Assembly (NCBI GenBank): GCA_030634235.1
Contig: DAOWBD010000007.1
Location: 1 to 16,281 of the forward strand
Length of the DNA stretch: 16,281 nucleotides
Direction: 5' to 3'
From: Candidatus Omnitrophota bacterium
GTDB taxonomy: Bacteria; Omnitrophota; Gorgyraeia; Zapsychrales; Zapsychraceae
Positions 6,703 through 14,012 of this stretch are shown piece after piece. Below the pieces are notes generated by a model. That model was not told where the DNA came from and searched no databases. It saw only the letters and a program-made list of their open reading frames with translations. The translations under genes were made by a program, and so were the position numbers. The stretch's first letter is position 1. Every line of letters begins with the position of its first letter.

Positions 6703-8331
6703 ATGCCTAAAAAGCATTCTCCATCACGGAAATCTTGCTCCAAAACTTCTTCAAAAGTGTCTGCTAAATCGAAGTCTTCCTGCAAAAGTTTATTTACTCG
6801 AGATCGAATGGTAGGGCTGCCCGTTCCTAAAGGGGAGCTCGACTTCTTCCGGTACATGGTCGACCAAATCGGCGACGAGGTGCTTGTTTCCGACGAGTCC
6901 GCCTGCATCGTTTTCGTCAATGATGCGACGGTCAAAGGCTTAGGGTATGCCAAGAAGAATATTCTTGGCCGGCCTATCACGGATTTCTTCCAGGAAAAGA
7001 TGAGCGTGCGCCACTGGCAGAAAACGTACTTCGCCGAGATCAAACGAAAAAAGAAACCGGTCTCCTTTGTTATTAACCGCGTTGTTAAGGGGGGTAGGGT
7101 TCGGACCATTCAGGTCACGGCCGTGTATATGTCCTACAAGGACTGCGGCTACGTGCTCACCGTCGGGCGGGATATTACCGAGCAACTGACGGTCTACGCG
7201 AAGCTCAAGGCGTCGGAGGACCGTTACCGGCTCCTGAGCGAACAGGCCGCCGAAGGTATCCTAATGGTCAATCTCAATGGGATGATCCTTTACGCGAATA
7301 AAGCGGCGTCGACCATGTTCAGGGTTTCGCCGTCAAAGATCGTAGGAACACACTTTGAGAATTACATGGACCATTCGACCGTGTCGAAGGCGTGGGGATG
7401 TTTCCGGCAGGTCAAGGAGGGTAAGCCTTCGATGTGCAACGACTTGAATATCGTCGACAAAAACGGCAAGATTATCCCGTCGGAATTCATGGTGACACCG
7501 ATTCTGATCGGCAAGCGGGTCGCTCACATCTACGTGGTCTTTCGCGACATGCGCCTGAGGAAAGAGATCGAGTCGCTTGTCCTCGAGTCGGAGAAGATGA
7601 AGGCGCTTCAAAATTTTGTTGCCGGAACGACGCGTGAGATCCAGCAGCCGCTCAAAGGTTTAATGGATCGCTCGCAGAGCCTGATTGATAAATATAAGAA
7701 TCGCCATTTCGAGTATATCGGGTACAAGGAGTTCCTCGATATCATGAGAACCTTGCAGACAATGAACGACCAGGTGAGGTATTGTTTTGATACGACCGAA
7801 CGGATTGTCAGCCTTAACCGTCGACGGGCTAAGCTTGAAGACCGGCACTCTACGGTCAACGCGGTGATACACGAGGCGGTTGATATGCTCAAGCATTCGC
7901 TGGAGGTCTCTGACATATCGCTTAAATTAAAGCTTAGTTCGAATCTGCCTCATGTTGCGATCGGGCCGCTGGAATTAAGCCAGGTCATTGATAATGTGCT
8001 GACTAATGCGATCCAGTCGCTGCCCGGCGGCGGCGGGAAGATCCAGGTTACAACGAAATATCAGAAGGCGTTGAATTCTGTTCGCATTGACTGCAAAGAC
8101 GACGGCGTCGGTATTCCCAAAGAGGTTCTCGACCACGTCTTTGAACCATTCTTTACGACCAAGTCGCGCGGCCTTGAGAAAAGCTCGGGGCTCGGTCTTG
8201 CCATTGTCTACTCTATCGTCAAGACCCACCAGGGCGAGATCGTGATCAAAAGCGACTTCCGCAAGGGAACGTCGGTCACGATCCTACTGCCTGTCTATAA
8301 GGCTCAAAAGAAATCGAAGGCCCGCAAGTAA
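6703..8331 (+). CDS. PAS-PAS histidine kinase-like protein lacking the phospho-accepting histidine
   Basis: The 542-residue protein has no membrane helix and so is cytoplasmic. A Ser/Lys-rich tail is followed by PAS1 (about 45-165, ending VGRDITEQ) and PAS2 (about 170-285). A dimerisation helix and an HATPase_c domain (about 410-535) follow. ATP-site motifs are intact: N box NVLTNAIQSL, G1 DDGVGIP, F box FEPFFTTK, G2 GLGLAIV. In the H box, AGTTREIQQPL aligns with the family pattern AGxxHExxxPL, and residue 311 is Arg (codon CGT, 7633-7635). Normal autophosphorylation is therefore not expected. ATG 6703 has AAAGGG 11 bases upstream; ATG 6694 is also possible but the same site lies only 2 bases away. 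tadA starts 1 base after its stop. Confidence 0.9.
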   Translation: MPKKHSPSRKSCSKTSSKVSAKSKSSCKSLFTRDRMVGLPVPKGELDFFRYMVDQIGDEVLVSDESACIVFVNDATVKGLGYAKKNILGRPITDFFQEKMSVRHWQKTYFAEIKRKKKPVSFVINRVVKGGRVRTIQVTAVYMSYKDCGYVLTVGRDITEQLTVYAKLKASEDRYRLLSEQAAEGILMVNLNGMILYANKAASTMFRVSPSKIVGTHFENYMDHSTVSKAWGCFRQVKEGKPSMCNDLNIVDKNGKIIPSEFMVTPILIGKRVAHIYVVFRDMRLRKEIESLVLESEKMKALQNFVAGTTREIQQPLKGLMDRSQSLIDKYKNRHFEYIGYKEFLDIMRTLQTMNDQVRYCFDTTERIVSLNRRRAKLEDRHSTVNAVIHEAVDMLKHSLEVSDISLKLKLSSNLPHVAIGPLELSQVIDNVLTNAIQSLPGGGGKIQVTTKYQKALNSVRIDCKDDGVGIPKEVLDHVFEPFFTTKSRGLEKSSGLGLAIVYSIVKTHQGEIVIKSDFRKGTSVTILLPVYKAQKKSKARK

Positions 8332-8332
8332 G

Positions 8333-8818
8333 ATGGAGCAAACTCCCTTTTCGACAGAACATCATTTTATGCGCGAGGCTGTCAAACAGGCAAAAATCGC
8401 TGCACAGAAGGACGAGGTGCCCGTCGGCGCGGTGATCGTTCACGAGAACCGGATTATTGCCAAGGCCCATAATCAGGTCGAGATGCTCAAGGATCCGACC
8501 GCGCACGCCGAGATAATCGCGATCACGCAGGCGGCGAACGCCCTGTCGTGCAAATGGCTTTATGACTGCGTGATTTATGTGACGATCGAGCCCTGCAGCA
8601 TGTGCGCCGGCGCCCTTGTCCTGGCGCGCATCAAGAGGATCTACTACGGAGCTGCCGATCCCAAGACAGGGGCCTGTGGCTCTGTTGTCAATACGGTCCA
8701 GAACAGTCAGTTAAATCATCAAATTGAAGTTTCCAGTGGGCTGATGGAAGACGAGTGCTCAGGGCTGATTTCGAAGTTTTTTAAGGAAAAAAGGGGGGAA
8801 TTAGAAAAAATCGATTAA
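8333..8818 (+). CDS. tadA: tRNA-specific adenosine deaminase TadA
   Basis: TadA deaminates the wobble adenosine of tRNA-Arg(ACG) to inosine so that one tRNA reads several CGN codons. The 161 residues match the family. The zinc site is His58 in HAEI with proton-shuttle Glu60, plus Cys88 and Cys91 in PCSMCAGAL, the same spacing as E. coli TadA (57, 59, 87, 90). EVPVGAVIV and AHNQVEMLKDPTAHAE are further TadA signatures, favouring it over cytidine or guanine deaminases. The start at 8333 keeps the conserved N-terminal helix (FMREAVKQAKIAA). It begins 1 base after the kinase stop, so expression depends on the upstream unit, which also includes the substrate tRNA. A strong terminator follows at 8890. 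Confidence 0.95.
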   Translation: MEQTPFSTEHHFMREAVKQAKIAAQKDEVPVGAVIVHENRIIAKAHNQVEMLKDPTAHAEIIAITQAANALSCKWLYDCVIYVTIEPCSMCAGALVLARIKRIYYGAADPKTGACGSVVNTVQNSQLNHQIEVSSGLMEDECSGLISKFFKEKRGELEKID

Positions 8819-8889
8819 ATATTTGTTATTGATCGGATTTCCGGCCGCCGGTGGAGGTGGCTAACCCTTTGCGTAATAACAGCTTTTGG

Positions 8890-8918
8890 CCCCACTCGAA
8901 TGAGCGGGGATTTTTTTT
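8890..8918 (+). terminator. Rho-independent terminator after tadA
   Basis: CCCC-A-CTC (8890-8897) pairs with GAG-C-GGGG (8902-8909) with a single A-C mismatch and a four-base GAAT loop. It is followed by A and eight T residues (8911-8918). It closes the tRNA-Arg/kinase/tadA unit and insulates the pga operon. Confidence 0.85.
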
Positions 8919-8959
8919 GCCCTGGGACACCCATCGTTGTTTTTCCACCTCCGTATAGT

Positions 8960-8988
8960 TTATACTTACTATTATAGAATATTATAAC
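8960..8988 (+). promoter_or_regulatory. Candidate promoter of the pga operon
   Basis: The 230 bases between tadA and pgaA contain no gene. After the terminator an AT-rich stretch offers TTATAC (8960-8965) and TATAAC (8983-8988) with a 17-base spacer. Several overlapping TATA-like hexamers make the exact assignment uncertain. Transcription from here would give a leader of about 50 bases ending in GAGGA (9038-9042), the pgaA ribosome site. Confidence 0.35.
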
Positions 8989-9048
8989 TAGGACAAAATA
9001 TGATAGACCTATTAATAAAAAGATTACGCTTGGCTTTGAGGATGTTTG

Positions 9049-12000
9049 ATGGCTCTTAAACGGATCATTGTTTCTGTTTTTATATATGTTCTCTATTTGC
9101 ATTCCGCTGTGGTCTGTGCCCAAGGATCGGCGGTCAATGAGGAGAAGGTGGCTGCTTCTGTCGTAGAAGAGCATGTGGAAGAGGTGCTTTCTGTTGACCA
9201 TCAACAGGCTGTGACGCTTGCCCGCGAGGGAAAACTTATCTCTGCCTACAGGCATATTCAAGAGGCCTACCGCGACGACCCTCAAAACCCTAAAATCATT
9301 GCCGACCATTTGGCCATTTCAGCCTGGACGGAACGCTACGATGAGGCCGTGACCTTGTACCGGGAGCATCAGGTGATTGACCTTCCTGATTACGCGATGA
9401 AGGAAGTGATCCGGTCGCTGCGTGAGACCGGCGACTACGCGCAAGCCATCCGGCTTGCCGAGGATTTTTTGCGGGCGCGCGCCGAGGGCGACATCGACGT
9501 CACGGTTGGGCTAATCTATTCTTTGATCCAGGCTAAGGATCATGCGGAGGCTGCCGCCCGGTTGGCAGAAGCAAAGGAGGCCTATCCGGACACTCTTCGG
9601 TTCAGGAGCTTGCAAGCGCTCCTGTTTGCCGTTCGCAAACAGTGGGACGAATTGCTCGGCCCTGCCGGCGGTATCGAGGCGCTGGTCACCGACGGTCAGG
9701 ACCCTGCCGTCGTTAGCGACCTGAACGAAGCGTTCTATTTGGCCTACGATGAGGCGATCGCGATTGCCCGCAGTGAGCGCTACGATGAGGCCTTGAGCTT
9801 GCTTGACCGGCTTGGGGTCTTCAAGCACAAGTCCCAGCAGGTCGAGAGTGACCGCATCGTCATCAATGTCTGGCAGGAGAAGTTCGACGAGGCCGTCGAC
9901 GCCTACGCGCGAATGAATATTGAAACCGACCCGCCGCCGTATTTTCTCAAGGAAGTCGCGCGCGCCTACAAAAAAACAGGTGAAGAAACCGAAATGCCGG
10001 ACCGGCACCGTCGGTACATTGAATCTTATGTCCAGGCGATCGAGGAGGAAGAGCTTCGGAGCCACGCGCAGCTCGACGTGATCCGCGTGCGGGTGGAAGA
10101 GGGGAACCTTGATGAGGCCGTGAGGCTGATCGACGGGATTCCCGAAGATGATCTGGGAAAGCCGGAGGCGTTGTTTCTCAAGGCGAAAATTTATGATTCA
10201 ACTAAGGAATATTGGAAGGCAGTGCACGTCTACAACCGGATCTTAAAGATGGATCCCGATAATCACGCGGCGCTTAATCTTAAACTGAGAAGCTTAATGG
10301 ATCTTGGTGCGACGAGCCTGGTGCTTGAGGAAAGCGAGAAGCATCCCGGCGTTGTCGACGCGGTCATCGCCGAAAGGGCGAAGACCAATGTCCCGATGCA
10401 TCAGATCCGGTGGGACGAGCCCGCGCTGGCGCTCGACGAGATCAAACAGTTAGAAGAGAAATACGCGGATCTCCTCGCGAAGGGCGCCGACGACCAGACT
10501 GCTTCCGAGAATTACGACCGCATCAAGTGGGACCGGTTCCTCGCGCTACGTAAGGAAGAGAAGATGGATGAGATCGTGAGGGGTTACGAAGCTCACCTGA
10601 TCGCGGGCGACGAGATCCCGCCGTGGGTCCACCGCGCTGCCGGCGATGCGTACCTTTACCTGCAGAGGCCCGAGGAGGCGCTGGAGATTTTTAATAAATT
10701 GATCAAGGCGGATCAGTCCTTTGACCTTGAGATGTCCGCGTATTATACGCTCATCGAACTTGGGCGCTACGAGGAAGCACAGGATGCTTTGGACCGGCTC
10801 GACGATGTCACGCCCGCGAAAGTTGTCCGTCGAGGGATCCTTCAGGATAATTGGCAGAAGGCCGATATTGCCTTTAACAAAGCCTGGCTGCTGATGTATC
10901 AGGACCGGCTCAAGGAAGCCGAGTCGTATATTCAGGAGACGAAGAAAGTCTCGCCGTTTAACACGCATTTGCGAACGGCCGAGGCGCATAACCATCTTTA
11001 CCGCGGCTGGAAACGACGGGCCCTCGACGAGTTCAAGATGGTCCGGACGCTCGAGAACAGTCTTATCTCCGCGCAGATTGGTTACGCGAGGGCGCTCAAT
11101 GAAAATATGAAGAAGAAGGAAGCTCGGGAGGAGATAAAGGACCTATTAAAGAGGAAGCCCGCTAATAAGCACGTGCAGTGCCTGCTGCGTCAATTTGACG
11201 TCGAGGAAATGTCAGTTGTCACGTTCGATGCGAGTTATACCGCGGAGGATCCCGGCGAGGATGAGTACGTGCTTTCTCTGCGCGGCGACCAGCCCATCGG
11301 GTTCCAGCACACGCTGTTTGCCGAAGTGATCCGCCGGGAGACGACGCAGGAAGGTGGCAATGATGTCGCGTGCAAGGTGCGCGTCGGCGACATTTGGCAG
11401 GTCAATAACAACTGGCGGCTTATCGGGGCGATCACGGGGGACTATGAGAAGACCGACGGGGTCGGGTTCCTCGGCGGGATACAGTATCAGCTCAATGACT
11501 GCTGGACGTTCGACTTCGGTTACGAGTCGGACACGTTCGACATCTCATCGCGCTTGCGCGCGGACGGCGTCGAGGCCGATCTCTACACGCTTTCGGCGAC
11601 GTACCGGATGAGCGAGCTCTTTGACACGACGATCGGCGTGACCTTTAAAGATTTCACGGACAATAACGAGTACCTGCAATATTTCTGGCGGACCGATATG
11701 GCACTGACCACGTCGGCGTACTGGAAGACGCGTCTGGGGACGGAATTCAGCTATGAGACGTTCTCCGACCAGAACGTTGCCTATTACAGCCCTGAGGAGA
11801 CCTATTCGTTTTATTTTGTGCCGATGGTCGAGCATACGTGGTTCCGCCGGTATGAGAAGGCCTGGGTCGACCGGATGTATCTTGGTGTTGGGCAGAAGTG
11901 GCAGAGCGATTTCGGTGCGAGCGGCGTCGGGTATGTCCGCTACGAGCAGGATCACAAGTTTTCGGATACCAAGAGCTGGCTGATCGGAACAACGTACAGC

Positions 12001-12069
12001 CTCAATGAATATGATGGCGAAAGTGTCAACGCGCTTAATGTGTACACGACGGTGAGGTTTAAATTCTGA
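9049..12069 (+). CDS. pgaA: PgaA: outer-membrane PNAG export porin with TPR periplasmic domain
   Basis: PgaA exports de-N-acetylated PNAG across the outer membrane. The 1006-residue product has a signal peptide (cleavage near Ala24, VVCA/QG). A long TPR-type helical domain (about 35-710) follows, with repeated A-x-x-x-Y/F and EEAL units such as PPWVHRAAGDAYLYLQRPEEALEIFNKLI. The C-terminal beta-barrel (about 715-1006) has alternating aromatic strands and ends TTVRFKF, with the terminal Phe typical of outer-membrane proteins. E. coli PgaA is about 807 residues, so the helical region here is unusually long. ATG 9049 has GAGGA six bases upstream; an adjacent TTG at 9046 is unlikely. The stop overlaps the pgaB start by 1 base. 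Identity rests mainly on architecture plus pgaBCD downstream. Confidence 0.92.
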   Translation: MALKRIIVSVFIYVLYLHSAVVCAQGSAVNEEKVAASVVEEHVEEVLSVDHQQAVTLAREGKLISAYRHIQEAYRDDPQNPKIIADHLAISAWTERYDEAVTLYREHQVIDLPDYAMKEVIRSLRETGDYAQAIRLAEDFLRARAEGDIDVTVGLIYSLIQAKDHAEAAARLAEAKEAYPDTLRFRSLQALLFAVRKQWDELLGPAGGIEALVTDGQDPAVVSDLNEAFYLAYDEAIAIARSERYDEALSLLDRLGVFKHKSQQVESDRIVINVWQEKFDEAVDAYARMNIETDPPPYFLKEVARAYKKTGEETEMPDRHRRYIESYVQAIEEEELRSHAQLDVIRVRVEEGNLDEAVRLIDGIPEDDLGKPEALFLKAKIYDSTKEYWKAVHVYNRILKMDPDNHAALNLKLRSLMDLGATSLVLEESEKHPGVVDAVIAERAKTNVPMHQIRWDEPALALDEIKQLEEKYADLLAKGADDQTASENYDRIKWDRFLALRKEEKMDEIVRGYEAHLIAGDEIPPWVHRAAGDAYLYLQRPEEALEIFNKLIKADQSFDLEMSAYYTLIELGRYEEAQDALDRLDDVTPAKVVRRGILQDNWQKADIAFNKAWLLMYQDRLKEAESYIQETKKVSPFNTHLRTAEAHNHLYRGWKRRALDEFKMVRTLENSLISAQIGYARALNENMKKKEAREEIKDLLKRKPANKHVQCLLRQFDVEEMSVVTFDASYTAEDPGEDEYVLSLRGDQPIGFQHTLFAEVIRRETTQEGGNDVACKVRVGDIWQVNNNWRLIGAITGDYEKTDGVGFLGGIQYQLNDCWTFDFGYESDTFDISSRLRADGVEADLYTLSATYRMSELFDTTIGVTFKDFTDNNEYLQYFWRTDMALTTSAYWKTRLGTEFSYETFSDQNVAYYSPEETYSFYFVPMVEHTWFRRYEKAWVDRMYLGVGQKWQSDFGASGVGYVRYEQDHKFSDTKSWLIGTTYSLNEYDGESVNALNVYTTVRFKF

Positions 12070-14012
12070 TGATGAAGATAGCCAATAAAATTCTAGTTTT
12101 TCTTCTTATAATCACTGCGACGCTGTGCGTTGATGTCTCCTCGGCGTCGGCCTACGAGGGAACGGTCATTCTTTGCTATCACGACATGCCGGAGGAGGTG
12201 CGGCTTGATAATTACGGCGTTGATCAGAAGAGTTTTATTGACGCCATTGAGTATTTCAAGTCGCATGGTTACACCTTTATCAGCCTTGATGACCTGGTGA
12301 AGGCGAAGATCGGTGAGATTACGCTTCCCGAAAAAACAATATTGCTGACCTTTGATGACGCCTACAAAAGCTTCTACGATTTTGTTTATCCGATTCTGGC
12401 GGAATACAAGATCGCGAGCGTGCTCGCGGTCCCGTCGAGCTGGATCGAAGGAAAGAAGCCGGAATTAGTCGAACACGAACTGATGACGTGGGTCCAGATT
12501 CGCGAAGTCGCTAACAGCCCGTACGTTGAGGTTGTCTCTCACACGCATGACCTTCACTGCGGAGTTATCTACAATCCGCAGGGCAATAAACTGTCGGCGG
12601 CCGTCAATCGCTGGTTCAATAAAGAGAAGGGCACTTATGAGGGCCGGAATGAATATATCAAACGCATTTATGATGACCTGAAGGCGTCGAAGGCGCTGCT
12701 CGAGGAGAAAACCGGGCAGGCGGTCCGCGCCCTCGCCTGGCCGTACGGTCATTACAATGAAGAGTCGGCGAAGCAGGCGCGCAAGGCCGGCCTGGAGATA
12801 CAATTTACACTTAATGATAAACTTACTGTTGCAAACCGTTTTGACCAGATCAACCGGTTCCTGATCTACAAGAATCCGACGACGCTTGATCTGCTTAAAG
12901 ATCTCAAACTCGCTCCAGATGGGTATCCGAAGAAACGTATCATTCAGGCCGATCTCGACATGATCTACGATCCTGACCCGGCGCAGACCGAACGGAATTT
13001 AGGCGAGTTCCTCGACCGTATCAAGGCGCTAAGTGTCACGACGGTTTACCTGCAGGCGTTTGCCGACGACGACGGAACCGGAAATATCCGCGAGGTGTAC
13101 TTCCCGAACCGTGTGCTGCCGGTCAAGCAGGACCTCTTTAGCCGTGTCGCGCATCAACTTAAGAGCCGGACGGAAGTCGAGGTTTACGCCTGGATGCCGA
13201 TGCTGAGCATTGAGCTGCCGGGCGAGGCGTCAAATGACGGGCTTTACGTTCGCGAATACTCCGACGGAAAGAGCAAGGCGACGACCTCCTGGTACAACAA
13301 GCGTTTGAGCCCGTTCAGCCCGAAGACGAAGGAAGTGCTCACGCAGCTTTATGAGGATTTGGCCGTCCACGCGAATATCGACGGGATTGTCTTTCAGGAC
13401 GACGGGTATTTGAGCGAAGAGGAGGATTTTCATCCCGATGCTGTAGAAGAATATCGGGCAGTGATCGATGATGAATTCAGCGCGCCTGACTTTGCCGTCA
13501 TCAGAAAAAAGAAAGTGTGGGCCGAATCAAAGATCGAAAAACTTAATGATTTAAGCGTGGGCCTGATAGAGACTGTCGCGCGGTACCGTCCTGAGGTCAA
13601 GTCGGCGCGGACGCTTTACGCGCCGGTCGTCTTTGACCCGTCGGCATCGGAGCAGTTTGCGCAAAGCTATGCGCGCAGTCTCGAGCTTTACGACCACGTG
13701 GTCATCATGGCCTATCCGCTTATGGAAGAGGCCAGGAATCCGAGGAAATGGCTGGCGGAACTTGTTGCCGTGGTCAAGACGCATCCTGATGGTATTGAGA
13801 AAACTGTTTTTAAGATACAAGCCTTCGACTGGAAAAAAGAAAAATGGATCAAAAGCAAAGTTCTCGATCGATGGTTGAAGACGCTTGTTTCGTCGGGCGC
13901 GAGGCATGTGGCGTATTATCCGGATGATTATGTCCTTGATAATCCGGACGCGGGGATCATCCGCGAGATGATGTCCGTTGAGGATTTTCCATTTGAGAGG
14001 GACTGGAAATGA
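12069..14012 (+). CDS. pgaB: PgaB: PNAG de-N-acetylase with C-terminal GH153 domain
   Basis: PgaB acts in the periplasm, partly de-N-acetylating PNAG so that PgaA can export it. The 647-residue product has a signal peptide ending SASA/YEG. The CE4 polysaccharide deacetylase domain (about 32-280) shows CYHDM (His38), TFDDAY (Asp96, Asp97) and SHTHDLH (His158 and His163, the same spacing as the E. coli metal-binding His184/His189). The C-terminal domain (about 300-640) has VYAWMPMLSIELP and DGIVFQDDGYLSEEED, where Asp444/Asp445 match the GH153 catalytic Asp region. Both domains look intact. Unlike E. coli PgaB, no lipobox is seen: Cys20 has Leu at -1. It is coupled to pgaA and pgaC by 1- and 4-base overlaps. 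Confidence 0.96.
   Translation: MMKIANKILVFLLIITATLCVDVSSASAYEGTVILCYHDMPEEVRLDNYGVDQKSFIDAIEYFKSHGYTFISLDDLVKAKIGEITLPEKTILLTFDDAYKSFYDFVYPILAEYKIASVLAVPSSWIEGKKPELVEHELMTWVQIREVANSPYVEVVSHTHDLHCGVIYNPQGNKLSAAVNRWFNKEKGTYEGRNEYIKRIYDDLKASKALLEEKTGQAVRALAWPYGHYNEESAKQARKAGLEIQFTLNDKLTVANRFDQINRFLIYKNPTTLDLLKDLKLAPDGYPKKRIIQADLDMIYDPDPAQTERNLGEFLDRIKALSVTTVYLQAFADDDGTGNIREVYFPNRVLPVKQDLFSRVAHQLKSRTEVEVYAWMPMLSIELPGEASNDGLYVREYSDGKSKATTSWYNKRLSPFSPKTKEVLTQLYEDLAVHANIDGIVFQDDGYLSEEEDFHPDAVEEYRAVIDDEFSAPDFAVIRKKKVWAESKIEKLNDLSVGLIETVARYRPEVKSARTLYAPVVFDPSASEQFAQSYARSLELYDHVVIMAYPLMEEARNPRKWLAELVAVVKTHPDGIEKTVFKIQAFDWKKEKWIKSKVLDRWLKTLVSSGARHVAYYPDDYVLDNPDAGIIREMMSVEDFPFERDWK

Noticed and set aside
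8838..8918. A possible c-di-GMP (GEMM) riboswitch controlling the pga operon.
   Set aside because: ACGCAAAG, a GEMM-like string, occurs only on the minus strand, where no gene follows. The GGCAAACC-type segment and tetraloop-receptor pairing are missing on both strands.
8985..9045. CsrA-type GGA sites in the pgaA leader, as known for E. coli pgaABCD.
   Set aside because: Only two GGA triplets occur (one is the ribosome site), neither in a visible hairpin loop, and nothing in the window shows that a CsrA protein exists.
11235..11992. Long open frames on the opposite strand and in other frames within pgaA.
   Set aside because: They lie wholly inside a well-supported gene, are rich in Arg/Ser/Pro as expected from shadow frames of GC-biased codons, and have no ribosome site or recognisable domain.
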